DNA from: Palsa-504 sp963844625
GTDB lineage: Bacteria; Actinomycetota; Actinomycetes; Streptosporangiales; Streptosporangiaceae
NCBI GenBank assembly: GCA_963844625.1
Contig: CAWJPF010000018.1
Location: 62,001 to 126,000 of the forward strand
Reading direction: 5' to 3'
Length of the DNA stretch: 64,000 nucleotides
Shown here: one piece after another, positions 8,055 to 16,280 of the stretch
Layout of the letters: every line of letters starts with the position of its first letter
Numbering within the stretch: the stretch's first letter is position 1
Notes under the pieces: generated by a model
Databases searched by the model: none
What the model saw: the letters and a program-made list of their open reading frames with translations, nothing else
What the model was told of the DNA's origin: nothing
Position numbers and translations under genes: made by a program

Positions 8055-8930
8055 CTAGGTAGCGGCCGGGTGCCAGACGGTCTTCGTCTCCAGGTAGGCG
8101 AACATGCGCTCCAGGCCTGGAGTCAGCGTCCAGTCCTCGTCGCCGGACCGGACCAGCCGCTTGAGGTTCTCCGCTGCGGCGACGGCCAGGTCGTCGGCGA
8201 GCGAGCCACCCGCGCCGCACAGGTCGATGGCGTTGACGTCCATGTGGGAGGCGAGCCAGGGCGCGATCTCCGCGGTACGGCCGGTCAGCACGTTGATTAC
8301 GCCGCCGGGCACGTCGGAGGTAGCGAGCACTTCCGACAGCGATACCGCCGGCAGCGGGAAACGCTCGCTGGCCAGTACCACGACCGTGTTGCCGCTCACC
8401 ACCGCAGGCGCGACCACGGAGACGAAGCCGAGCAGGCTCGACGCCTGGGGAGCGATCACCGCCACCACGCCGGCCTCGGGCAGCGAGAAGTTGAAGTACG
8501 GGCCGGCGACCGGGTTGGCCGCCCCGCGCACCTGGGTGAGCTTGTCGGCCCAGCCGGCGTACCAGACCCAGCGATCGACGGCCGCGTCCACCACCGCGTC
8601 GGCCTGCCGGGCTCCCAGCCCCTCTGCGCTGCGCACCTCAGCGGCAAACTGGGCCCGCCTGCCCTCGAGCAGCTCGGCGACCCGGTATAGCACCTGCCCG
8701 CGGTTGTAGGCGGTCGCCGCCGACCAGCCTGCGAACGCCTTCCGCGCAGCCGTGACCGCGTCCCTGGCGTCCTTGCGCGAGGCCATGGCGGCGTTGGCCA
8801 GGAACCTGCCCTGGTGGTTGGTCACCGCGTAGGACCTTCCGCTTTCCGAGCGGGGAAAGGCCCCGCCGATATACAGCTTGTACGTCTTGCGCACCGCGAT
8901 GCGGGCCGCGGCAGGGGCAGTATCAGACAT
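8055..8930 (-). CDS. Short aldehyde dehydrogenase homologue lacking the catalytic domain
   Basis: A 291-residue protein covering the N-terminal and NAD-binding part of the aldehyde dehydrogenase fold (YKLYIGGAFPRSESGRSY, then VVAVIAPQASSLLGFVSVVAPAVVSGNTVVVLASE). It stops before the segment that holds the catalytic cysteine, so it should not oxidise aldehydes by the usual mechanism. Its start overlaps the end of the full-length enzyme by 8 bases, which implies translational coupling. Pairs of one full and one short ALDH next to deoC are, to my knowledge, frequent in actinomycetes, so the short form is probably a regulatory or structural partner rather than a fresh truncation. Confidence 0.8.
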   Translation of the reverse strand: MSDTAPAAARIAVRKTYKLYIGGAFPRSESGRSYAVTNHQGRFLANAAMASRKDARDAVTAARKAFAGWSAATAYNRGQVLYRVAELLEGRRAQFAAEVRSAEGLGARQADAVVDAAVDRWVWYAGWADKLTQVRGAANPVAGPYFNFSLPEAGVVAVIAPQASSLLGFVSVVAPAVVSGNTVVVLASERFPLPAVSLSEVLATSDVPGGVINVLTGRTAEIAPWLASHMDVNAIDLCGAGGSLADDLAVAAAENLKRLVRSGDEDWTLTPGLERMFAYLETKTVWHPAAT

Positions 8931-10362
8931 CGAGGTAGGCCTCCAGCCCGTGCCTGCCGCCTTCCCGGCCGTAACCAGATTCCTTGTAGCCCCCGAACGG
9001 CGACGTCGGGTCGAACTTGTTGAACGTATTGGCCCACACCACGCCGGCCCGCAGCCGGGAGGCCATCCACAAGATCAGCGATCCCTTCTCCGTCCAGACC
9101 CCGGCGGACAGTCCGTAGGGCGTGTTGTTGGCCTTCTCAACCGCCTCGGCCGGCGTCCGGAACGTCAGCACGGAAAGCACTGGCCCGAAGATTTCCTCCC
9201 GCGCGATGCGGTGGGCCTGGGACACTCCGGTGAACACGGTCGGCGGGAACCAGAAGCCCTTCACGGGCAGCTCGCAGGGCGACGACCAGCGCTGCGCGCC
9301 CTCCGCTTCCCCGACCTCGGAGAGCTCGCGGATCTTGGCCAGCTGGGCCGCGGAGTTAATAGCGCCCACGTCGGTGTTCTTGTCCAGCGGGTCGCCCAGC
9401 CGCAGCGTTTCCAGCCGACGTCGCAGCGCCGCCAGCACGTCGGAGTACACCGACTCCTGCACGAGCAGCCGCGAGCCGGCGCAGCACACGTGGCCCTGGT
9501 TGAAGAAGATGCCGTTCACGATCCCCTCGACCGCCTGGTCTACGGGTGCGTCCTCGAATACGATGTTGGCGGCCTTACCACCAAGCTCGAGGGTCAGCCT
9601 CTTGCGCGGGCCGGTCGCGCACGCACGGGCGATTTCCTTGCCGACTTCTGTGGAGCCGGTGAAGGCTATCTTGTCGATGCCCTGGTGCCCGACGAGCGCG
9701 CGCCCGGTTTCCCCCGCCCCGGTCACGATATTGACCACGCCCGGCGGCAGGTCGGCTTGCTGGCAGATCTCCGCGAACGCCAGCGCCGTCAGCGGCGTCG
9801 TCTCGGCCGGCTTGAGGACCACCGTGTTGCCGCAGGCCAGCGCCGGGGCGATCTTCCAGGCCAGCATCAGCAGCGGGAAGTTCCACGGGATAACCTGGCC
9901 GGCGACGCCGAGCGGGCGCGGCGCGGACCCGTATCCCGCGTGCTCCAGCTTGTCGGCCCAGCCGGCGTAGTAGAAGAAATGCGCCGCCGCGAGCGGGATG
10001 TCGACATCGCGGGACTCGCGGATGGGCTTGCCGTTGTCGAGCGACTCGAGCACGGCGAGTTCACGAGCTTTTTCCTGAACGATCCGGGCGATACGGAACA
10101 GGTACTTGGCTCGCTCTCTCCCTGGCATGAGCGACCAGGTGTGCTCGTACGCCTTACGCGCGGCGGTCACGGCGCGGTCCACATCGGCAGGACCGGCCTC
10201 GGTCACCTCGGCCAGCACCTCCTCGGTGGCCGGCGAGATGGTCTTGAACGGGCGGCCGTCCACGCCGGGCGTGAACTCGCCGCCGATAAAAAGCCCGTAG
10301 GACTCGCGCAGCGACACGATCGCCCGCGACTCCGGTGCAGGTGCGTACTCGAACTTTCCCAT
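8923..10362 (-). CDS. NAD(P)-dependent aldehyde dehydrogenase (deoC operon)
   Basis: A full-length ALDH of about 479 residues. It shows FNPLL-type cofactor segment VIPWNFPLLMLAWKIAPAL, the general-base motif LELGGKAANIVF and the catalytic cysteine in FNQGHVCCAGSR. With deoC it would oxidise acetaldehyde or a related product of deoxyribose-5-phosphate cleavage; that role is inferred from the operon. The start was set at ATG 10362 (MGKFEYAPAPES), because the bases just upstream, CACCCTGGACTGAC, are the relic of the deoC end: originally deoC stopped one base before this ATG. An in-frame ATG at 10392 lies in inserted DNA. No ribosome site precedes 10362, consistent with lost translational coupling. 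Confidence 0.85.
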   Translation of the reverse strand: MGKFEYAPAPESRAIVSLRESYGLFIGGEFTPGVDGRPFKTISPATEEVLAEVTEAGPADVDRAVTAARKAYEHTWSLMPGRERAKYLFRIARIVQEKARELAVLESLDNGKPIRESRDVDIPLAAAHFFYYAGWADKLEHAGYGSAPRPLGVAGQVIPWNFPLLMLAWKIAPALACGNTVVLKPAETTPLTALAFAEICQQADLPPGVVNIVTGAGETGRALVGHQGIDKIAFTGSTEVGKEIARACATGPRKRLTLELGGKAANIVFEDAPVDQAVEGIVNGIFFNQGHVCCAGSRLLVQESVYSDVLAALRRRLETLRLGDPLDKNTDVGAINSAAQLAKIRELSEVGEAEGAQRWSSPCELPVKGFWFPPTVFTGVSQAHRIAREEIFGPVLSVLTFRTPAEAVEKANNTPYGLSAGVWTEKGSLILWMASRLRAGVVWANTFNKFDPTSPFGGYKESGYGREGGRHGLEAYLDV

Positions 10363-10363
10363 G

Positions 10364-10376
10364 TCAGTCCAGGGTG
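10364..10376. repeat. Left 13-bp attachment-like repeat
   Basis: TCAGTCCAGGGTG, identical to 15308-15320 and in the same orientation. On the minus strand it reads CACCCTGGACTGA, that is the last three sense codons and stop of deoC less two bases, placed here one base before the ALDH start codon. Confidence 0.8.
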
Positions 10377-10560
10377 GAATAAGGCAGGGCATCCTCTGCC
10401 CGGCGGCAGGTCGTCGGAAACGTTTCTGACCTGCGTTTTCTCATCTCAGCACTTCTCATCGTATCCGGCGTCTTCCCGCAGCGATGCCCCTCATTGTGCC
10501 CTCCTACGGCGAGTTCGGGGGACGACACGCTTCCGCCTGCATGCTGACTGCCTGGCAAAG

Positions 10561-11079
10561 CTACCTGCCGGTGCCGGCCTGCGGTTGCGTTTCCCCGGCT
10601 GGCCGCGGGCGGATGGTGCAGCGGAAGCCGAGGTGGGACATCGAGGTGTCGGTCATCTGGGGCTGCCGTGCCGCGGGCCGGTAGCGCAGGCAGTAGTTAG
10701 GGGCGCACAGGTGCGAGCCACCCATGATGACCTTGCGCGGGATTCCGCACGTCGGCCAGGTCAACTGGCCCGGGTGGGGCGCGAAACACCGCCGACCCGG
10801 GGACCAGTAGTGCCGGGTCGGCGGCGCGGTAGCCAGCCGGGTCTAGCGGCCGCTCCGCCACGGTCACGTATCCGGTCGCGCGGACGAACCGCCGGAACGC
10901 GGCGGCCGTGACCGGGTGCTCGTCCATCCAGAAGCCATCCACGGCTACCCGGTGGACCGGGCGCTCCTCGGGGAGAACTCCGCCGAGCCCATCAGGAATT
11001 CACCGCCGGGGATCCAGGCCATCCCCGCGGACGGCGGATCATCCTGGCCTTCGGCCTGGAGCTGACTGGCACGCTTCAT
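10561..11079 (-). pseudogene. Formylglycine-generating enzyme (SUMF1/FGE-sulfatase) with internal deletion and frameshifts
   Basis: The ATG at 11079 follows a GGAG and opens MAWIPGGEFLMGSAEF, the standard FGE beginning. Near 10966-10975 one base is missing (the expected Glu-Glu codons read CCGAGGAG), and the frame moves to one giving DGFWMDEHPVTAAAFRRFV and PADPALLVPGS-like sequence. Near 10742-10755 the frame jumps again and goes straight to IPRKVIMGGSHLCAPNYC, the C-terminal block with both copper-binding cysteines, ending at 10561. Intact enzymes have about 300 residues; only about 173 codons remain, so roughly 130 central codons are deleted. No sulfatase gene is next to it. Broken beyond expression as one protein. 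Confidence 0.8.
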
Positions 11080-11335
11080 CCGGTCTCCATGCTAGCGGCA
11101 GGCAAGTCCCTCACCCGGGCCCAGCCACCGAGCGCGCTCTGCCTCCGGTCGTTCCTCCAGGTCCCGGCTACGTGTCGATGCCCGCGGCGGCGGCCTTCAG
11201 CACCGCGTTCAGCATCTCCTGGGGGTTGAAGTCCGCGGGCGCCTGGCGGCGGGAATTCTATGAACGTGTCGGCATGCAGCTTGAGGATGTAACCGGCAGG
11301 CAGGACCGTCCAGAGTGTCAAGCGCCACTTGACAC
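11080..11335. other. Intergenic stretch with possible gene debris
   Basis: Between the FGE pseudogene and the next minus-strand gene. One minus-strand frame ending near 11171 reads FNPQEMLNAVLKAAAAGIDT and then stops, which has the look of a protein C-terminus, but I cannot assign a family and the upstream part lies in another frame. Nothing else is recognised. Confidence 0.3.
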
Positions 11336-11890
11336 TTACGCCTCGTCTTCGGCCCAGACCCGCACACTTTGTTGCGACGCATCAAGGATCAGTTGCGCGT
11401 TCATGCTGACCTGCGTTTCGGCCGTCCCGAGCTGGCAGCTGAATCCCAGCGGCCCTGTTGGCGGCAGCGGCCACGCCCACCATCGCAAGACGACATGGTG
11501 CGAACTGCCACCGCCGCCACGCGATCGCAGGATCGGCCCGGTCGGCTCGGCGTCACCGTCTGGTCTCCCGCTGATGACTTTGCTGCCGTCAGCGAGCTGC
11601 AAACTGATCTGGAAGGACTGGCGCTCTGCGAGTGTGCCCCTCGGCGCACCAGGCACTGGGTCTTCGTCGAAGCCAGGGGCATCCGGCCGGATGAGGCGGG
11701 TCACGAAGAATTCGAAGCCATTGCTGTAGGCCCATACGCCGGTGATCGCGATCGCGGTCTGCTCGGACCGGTCAAACTGCAAGGTATTGATCGGCACGAG
11801 GCCAGGAAATTCCGTCTCTGGTGGGTCCCATGGACGAGGCACCCGGCGCACCAGCTTCGGGACCGGTGGCGGTTTACGAGAGAAGCGCAT
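11336..11890 (-). CDS. Conserved actinobacterial hypothetical protein
   Basis: A 184-residue protein with no catalytic motif that I recognise. It begins with a basic, Pro-rich segment (RRVPRPWDPPETEFPG), continues with beta-rich alternation (TAIAITGVWAYSNGFEFFVTRLI), a Gly-rich loop and an aromatic block RWWAWPLPPTGPLGF, and ends with SVRVWAEDEA. Codon positions are GC-skewed as in true genes. I recall similar proteins of 180-200 residues in Streptomyces and Streptosporangiaceae, always described as hypothetical. It lies inside the inserted element between the FGE pseudogene and the DUF1254 genes, transcribed away from the latter. Confidence 0.65.
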   Translation of the reverse strand: MRFSRKPPPVPKLVRRVPRPWDPPETEFPGLVPINTLQFDRSEQTAIAITGVWAYSNGFEFFVTRLIRPDAPGFDEDPVPGAPRGTLAERQSFQISLQLADGSKVISGRPDGDAEPTGPILRSRGGGGSSHHVVLRWWAWPLPPTGPLGFSCQLGTAETQVSMNAQLILDASQQSVRVWAEDEA

Positions 11891-12232
11891 GGCATCAGCC
11901 TTTCACCGCGCTCGCTGACCGCACATGGCCCAGCCCGATCAAGGCGTGCCTGGCCTCTCCGGCGAGATTCGCCGCGTGCGCTTCGGGCCTGGCCCTCGCC
12001 GTCAGGCCTGCTGGGTCGCCAGAGGCTCCGCCTGTAAGAGTGGGTCCTGATGATCCTTTCTGCGGAGCGGTCAGAAGGACCATCTTGTGCCTTGCGAACG
12101 GCGCACAGCCGTTCGACGAGGCCCTTGAGGCTACGCTGACCGCCGACAACGCCCAGACCATCCTGGTCATCGATCGCGTGCCAGGATGGCGTTGCTGGTC
12201 TTCGCCAGTGTCATCAGCCGAGGAGGTTGTCG
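11891..12232. other. Divergent intergenic region, no gene recognised
   Basis: This 342-base stretch separates the hypothetical gene (minus) from the first DUF1254 gene (plus), so promoters for both should lie here. I see no convincing reading frame. The only firm signal is AGGAGG at 12221-12226 serving the downstream gene. Confidence 0.4.
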
Positions 12233-13609
12233 ATGTCGGGTGGGGTGGCCGGGCCGGTCTCGGGCGCGAGGATGACCGAGGATTATGTCCGTTCGGTTGG
12301 CCGCCTGGCTTACTTGTGGGGCTGGCCGCTGGTGAACATGCATAACCGGCTGTCGATCATGGAGAGGCTGCCGGGTCCGGGCCTGCTGGGCGGGGTGATC
12401 CCGGCGGCCTCGCCAGGCAGTATCGGGATGTTGCATGACTACATCACGCCGGAGGAGAAGCTGGTCGCCTGCCCGAACCAGGACGTGGTGTACGGGTTCG
12501 GGATCATCGACGCCCGGCGTGGCCCGTCGGTGGTGCAGGTGCCCGATTTCGGCGGCCGGTTCTGGGTGTATCAGGCGGTGGACCAGCGCACGGACTCGTT
12601 CGTCCGGTTGGGGGCCATGTACCAAACCAAACCGGGGCTCTACCTGCTCGCCCCGACGTCCTGGGACGGCGCAATGCCTAGCGGGATCGCCGGGGTATTC
12701 CGGTTCGACACCCGGATCGCGGCGTGCATCCCCCGGGTGTTCATGGACGACACCGACCAGGACCGGGCCGCGATCCAGCCGGTTATCAACCAGGTGATGG
12801 TGTACCCGCTGAGCGAGTACACCGGCGCGATACGCACCACCGACTGGACCGCCGCACCGGTGTTTCCAGCCGGAGATGCCACCTCCGGTGAGCAGGAAAC
12901 CCAGTGGGTCGATCCCGAGCAGTTCTTCGACCAACTGCCCGAGGTGATGGCCGACGTTCCGGCCCGCGCCGGGGAGGAAGCCCTCTACGGGTGGCTGGAC
13001 TCGCTACTGCAGGCCGCGGCCGCCGACCCGCAGGTAGCCGGCCAGCTGAACGCCGCCGCGGTGGACGCGAACGCGAGCCTGGTGGCTGACTTGTTCCAGT
13101 TCCGCAACATCGGCCTGCCGCTGCCAGGCCACTGGAGCACCCAGCACAACGGCGCCCGCTTCGGCACCGACTACCTGTCGCGAACCGCGATGGGCAAGGC
13201 CAACATCTTCGTCAACACCCCCGGAGAAACCACCTACTTCTACCAGGACCTCGACGCCCACGGCGAGCGCCTGGACGGCTCCCGCTCCTACGCGGTGACC
13301 TTCCCGCCCAATCACCTGCCGCCCGTCCAGGGCTTCTGGTCACTGACGCTGTACAACGAGCATCACTTCTTCCACCCCAACCAGCTGAACCGCTACTCAC
13401 TCGGCACCAAGAACAAGAACCTGCACCACGCCGCCGACGGGTCGCTGACCCTGACCGCGTCCGCCACGGCGCCGGATGACGAAGAGCTGCGCAGCAACTG
13501 GCTGCCCGCCCCCGCCGGACCGTTCTCCTTGTACCTGCGCGCCTACTGGCCCGAACAGCAAATCCTCGACGGCACTTGGACACCACCTCACGTCACCCGG
13601 TTTCATTGA
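12233..13609 (+). CDS. DUF1254/DUF1214 domain protein (first copy)
   Basis: About 458 residues. The N-terminal half is DUF1254 (GWPLVNMHNRLSIM, then CPNQDVVYGFGIIDARRGP and FGGRFWVYQAVDQRTDSF). The C-terminal half is DUF1214 (GFWSLTLYNEHHFFHPNQ, NRYSLGTKNKNL, DGSLTLTASA, NWLPAPAGPFSLYLRAYWP). The reading frame extends to a TTG at 12227 but the ATG at 12233 sits six bases after AGGAGG and is preferred. The biochemical role of these domains is unsettled; homologues often lie near transport or lipid genes. It is the first of two consecutive DUF1254 genes within the inserted element; no signal peptide is apparent. Confidence 0.88.
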   Translation: MSGGVAGPVSGARMTEDYVRSVGRLAYLWGWPLVNMHNRLSIMERLPGPGLLGGVIPAASPGSIGMLHDYITPEEKLVACPNQDVVYGFGIIDARRGPSVVQVPDFGGRFWVYQAVDQRTDSFVRLGAMYQTKPGLYLLAPTSWDGAMPSGIAGVFRFDTRIAACIPRVFMDDTDQDRAAIQPVINQVMVYPLSEYTGAIRTTDWTAAPVFPAGDATSGEQETQWVDPEQFFDQLPEVMADVPARAGEEALYGWLDSLLQAAAADPQVAGQLNAAAVDANASLVADLFQFRNIGLPLPGHWSTQHNGARFGTDYLSRTAMGKANIFVNTPGETTYFYQDLDAHGERLDGSRSYAVTFPPNHLPPVQGFWSLTLYNEHHFFHPNQLNRYSLGTKNKNLHHAADGSLTLTASATAPDDEELRSNWLPAPAGPFSLYLRAYWPEQQILDGTWTPPHVTRFH

Positions 13610-13721
13610 GGCACCGCACCCAGCGCGGCGAGGGTCGTCGCCTTGAGCTAGCATCCGCGTTCACGCGTTCATGCGGCTTGAGGGGGCGTGGTCCGCTGCC
13701 CGGCTGGTTAGCATCACAGTC

Positions 13722-15059
13722 ATGGCAGATGACGACGTGACTAAGCTGGCGACTGAAGCGCACCTCTACGGGTTCCCCTTGGTGTTCAATCTCGACCAGG
13801 TGCTGCGGTATGTGACCACCGGGGTTGGCTCAAACCCGCGGGCGCTATTCAACCAGTTCAGCCACGCCCGGACCCTCGCCGGGCCGCAGGACACCTTCGT
13901 CACGATCAACAACGACACGCTCTACTCGATGGCCCAGCTTGACCTGAGCGTCGGCCCAGTCCGGCTGCATGTCCCGGACACCGACGGCCGGTACTACGTG
14001 CTGCAGTTCGTGGACGCGTGGACCAACAATTTCGCCTATGTCGGGCACCGGGCCACCGGCACCGGCAAGGCTGACTTCTTGCTCGTGCCGCCCGGCTGGT
14101 CCGGTGAGGCAGCCAGCGGCGTGACGGTGATCCACGTCCCAACCCGGGTGGCCAGTATCGTCGGCCGGTGGGCCTGCGCCGGCGAGCCCGACCTGCCTGC
14201 CGTGCACGCTCTGCAAGACGCGACCACCCTCGAACCGGCTGACGCCACCGCGCAACCTGACGGCATTCCCGGCCCAGACCCCTCGGTCCCGGCCGACATG
14301 GTGTTCTGGGAGAAACTGCGGCTGTGGTCGCAGGCGTTCCCGCCCGCGCCTCGCGACCTTCCCCGGCAAGACAGGCTCGCGCCGACCAAGATCACGCAAA
14401 GCGGCCCGTCGCCTTACATCGCGCCGGAAGCACATCTGGCCGAGGCGTTGCGCCGCGGGCTCACCGCCGGGCAGGCCACGCTGAAGAACGTTCTGGTAGC
14501 GGGCGGCAGCAGCCCGGAGGTCCACGGCTGGAAACTGACCATGCACGTGTTCGACTACAACCTCGACTACTTCGAGGTCGGCGCGCTCGACGATCCGCAA
14601 TTCAAGATCACCGACCCGGAGGTACGCATCGTCGAGCGGGCCGCGGCCGCGATGGGCGGGCTGTGGGGCAACCACGCCTACGAGGCCGTCTACATCATGA
14701 CCTACCACGACGACCAGGGCGATCAGCTCGCCGGCCAGCGCACCTATACCCTGCGGCTCGACCCGCCCCCGCCGGTCGGAGCGTTCTGGTCGCTGACGAT
14801 GTACGACGTCCCTCACTTCTTCCTGGTCGCCAACGACATCAACCGTTACTCCCTCGGCGACCGCACGCCCGGCATCGTTTACGCCGACGACGGGTCGCTC
14901 ACCATCACCCTCAGCCACGCCAGACCCGGCGATCCAACCGCCGCCGCCAACTGGCTACCCGCTCCTGCCGGTGATTTCCGCCCGGTCCTGCGTATGTACG
15001 AGCCCGCACCCGAGGTGCTCGACCAGACCTACACTGTCCCGCCAATCGCCCGATCCTGA
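13722..15059 (+). CDS. DUF1254/DUF1214 domain protein (second copy)
   Basis: About 445 residues, same domain order as its upstream neighbour but clearly divergent: YGFPLVFNLDQVLRYV, TINNDTLYSMAQLDLS and DGRYYVLQFVDAWTNNFAYVG in DUF1254; GAFWSLTMYDVPHFF, NRYSLGDRTPGI, NWLPAPAGDFRPVLRMYEP in DUF1214. The ATG at 13722 starts right before the homologous region; a frame-open ATG at 13671 would add 17 residues unlike the family, and neither has a strong ribosome site. The two copies look like an old duplication or two subfamilies acting together. The 112-base gap between them holds no obvious terminator, so co-transcription is likely. Confidence 0.85.
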   Translation: MADDDVTKLATEAHLYGFPLVFNLDQVLRYVTTGVGSNPRALFNQFSHARTLAGPQDTFVTINNDTLYSMAQLDLSVGPVRLHVPDTDGRYYVLQFVDAWTNNFAYVGHRATGTGKADFLLVPPGWSGEAASGVTVIHVPTRVASIVGRWACAGEPDLPAVHALQDATTLEPADATAQPDGIPGPDPSVPADMVFWEKLRLWSQAFPPAPRDLPRQDRLAPTKITQSGPSPYIAPEAHLAEALRRGLTAGQATLKNVLVAGGSSPEVHGWKLTMHVFDYNLDYFEVGALDDPQFKITDPEVRIVERAAAAMGGLWGNHAYEAVYIMTYHDDQGDQLAGQRTYTLRLDPPPPVGAFWSLTMYDVPHFFLVANDINRYSLGDRTPGIVYADDGSLTITLSHARPGDPTAAANWLPAPAGDFRPVLRMYEPAPEVLDQTYTVPPIARS

Positions 15060-15128
15060 TCCGACGGACCCGTCCGCTCATAAGCCTGGTGCCTCGCTAC
15101 AGCCTTCTACCGTGCTGGTGGTGGAAGC

Positions 15129-15326
15129 ATGGCTAATGTTCACAACCTCGGACGGCCGGGCGCTGCTACCTACGCGCACTTCGTGCCCGACGACGACCGT
15201 GCCCGGGAGATCATGAATGCGTTCTTCGCGCCGACCATGGCCCATGTGCCCTCGTTGTGCCCGGTGGCCGCCATGAGTAGCATCTTGGCTGGCCAGGGTA
15301 CTGCCCCTCAGTCCAGGGTGAAGTAG
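15129..15326 (+). pseudogene. C-terminal remnant of a tyrosine recombinase/integrase
   Basis: The reading frame contains TYAHFVPDDDRAREIMNAFF. In tyrosine recombinases the nucleophile tyrosine is in TYAHxxPxxxxRAR near the C-terminus, so this is the active-site end of an integrase. Only about 65 codons remain; the Arg-His-Arg residues and the core-binding domain are missing, and the sequence just upstream (NLGRPGAATY) looks collapsed by deletion. It runs across the 13-bp attachment-like repeat into the deoC 3' end, the expected place for an integrase gene beside its site. Confidence 0.6.
15308..15320. repeat. Right 13-bp attachment-like repeat (deoC 3' end)
   Basis: Same 13 bases as at 10364-10376. 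On the minus strand it encodes the final residues Thr-Leu-Asp and the TGA of deoC, so integration here left the deoC coding sequence complete. Confidence 0.8.
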
Positions 15327-16252
15327 TCGGGACCCGAGTAGCGGCCGGTGGCCATCTTGGTCCGCTGCATGAGCAGGTCGTTGAGCAGGCTGGAAGCGCC
15401 AATGCGGAACCACTGAGGATCCAGCCAGTCCTCCCCCGCCGTCTCGTTGACCAGGACCAGGTAACGGATGGCGTCTTTGGCGGTGCGAATGCCGCCAGCG
15501 GGCTTGACGCCGATCTGGCGGCCGTGCGTCTCGCGGAAGTCGCGCACGGCCTCAAGCATGACCATCGTCACCGGGAGCGTCGCGGCCGGAGTGACCTTGC
15601 CTGTCGAGGTCTTGATGAAATCGGCCCCGGCCAGCATGGCCAGCCACGACGCGCGCCGCACGTTGTCCAGCGTGACCAGTTCGCCGGTCTCGAGGATCAC
15701 CTTCAGGTGGGCTCCGTCACAAGCGGCCCGGACGGCCACGATCTCCTCGAAGACGTCCAGGTAGTGACCCGCCAGGAAGGCACCGCGGTCAATCACCATG
15801 TCCACCTCGTCGGCACCCGCCGAGACCGCGTACTTCACGTCCGCGAGCTTGACGTCCAGGCTGGTCCGGCCGCTGGGGAAGGCGGTGGCGACGCTCGCGA
15901 CGTGCACGCCGCTGCCTTTGAGTTCGGCCGCCGCGACGTGCGCCAGGTCGGGGTACACGCAGACGGCGGCGACCATCGGCGCGGTCGGATCGGCCGGGTC
16001 AGGTCGCTTGGCCTTGGCGCAGAGCGCGCGCACCTTGCCCGGCGTGTCCTGACCCTCCAGCGTGGTCAGGTCGATCATCGAGATGGCGGCATCGAGGGCC
16101 CACGCCTTGGCCGTGGTCTTGATCGACCGGCTGGCCAGCATGGCCGCCCGCGCCTCCGCCCCGACCCGGTCCACGCCTGGCAGCCCGTGCAGGAAGCCTC
16201 GCAGCGACGCTTGCGACCAAGCGGCGGTCTGCGTGTCGGCCGGCGCGCTCAT
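15308..16252 (-). CDS. deoC: Deoxyribose-phosphate aldolase
   Basis: About 314 residues, cleaving 2-deoxyribose-5-phosphate to glyceraldehyde-3-phosphate and acetaldehyde in the cytosol during deoxynucleoside use. The Schiff-base lysine is in ADFIKTSTGK; other family blocks are DEVDMVIDRGAF and IGVKPAGGIRT. The start was set at ATG 16252 (MSAPADTQT), with AGGGAA upstream; the open frame continues to 16309 without family similarity. The actinobacterial form is longer than the roughly 220-residue bacterial enzyme. Its 3' end coincides with the attachment-like repeat of the inserted element, which now separates it from the two aldehyde dehydrogenase genes of the ancestral operon. Confidence 0.92.
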   Translation of the reverse strand: MSAPADTQTAAWSQASLRGFLHGLPGVDRVGAEARAAMLASRSIKTTAKAWALDAAISMIDLTTLEGQDTPGKVRALCAKAKRPDPADPTAPMVAAVCVYPDLAHVAAAELKGSGVHVASVATAFPSGRTSLDVKLADVKYAVSAGADEVDMVIDRGAFLAGHYLDVFEEIVAVRAACDGAHLKVILETGELVTLDNVRRASWLAMLAGADFIKTSTGKVTPAATLPVTMVMLEAVRDFRETHGRQIGVKPAGGIRTAKDAIRYLVLVNETAGEDWLDPQWFRIGASSLLNDLLMQRTKMATGRYSGPDYFTLD

Positions 16253-16280
16253 CCGCGATTCCCTTCGTTGGGACCATAGG

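Larger units (their letters stand above)
10364..15320. mobile_element. Decayed integrative element inserted at the 3' end of deoC
   Basis: The 13-bp sequence TCAGTCCAGGGTG stands at 10364-10376, directly upstream of the aldehyde dehydrogenase start, and at 15308-15320, where its first three bases are the complement of the deoC stop codon. The DNA between is foreign to the deoC operon: a broken formylglycine-generating enzyme gene, a hypothetical gene, two DUF1254 genes on the opposite strand and, at the deoC end, the tail of a tyrosine recombinase. This is the layout of an element that used the deoC 3' end as attachment site and left it intact. Most of the recombinase is gone, so it is probably immobile. 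Limits are defined by the repeat; function of the cargo is open. Confidence 0.75.

Noticed and set aside
8878..10911. A 677-codon plus-strand open frame over the aldehyde dehydrogenase genes.
   Set aside because: It is the antisense shadow of two ALDH genes with recognisable catalytic and cofactor motifs; the product is low-complexity.
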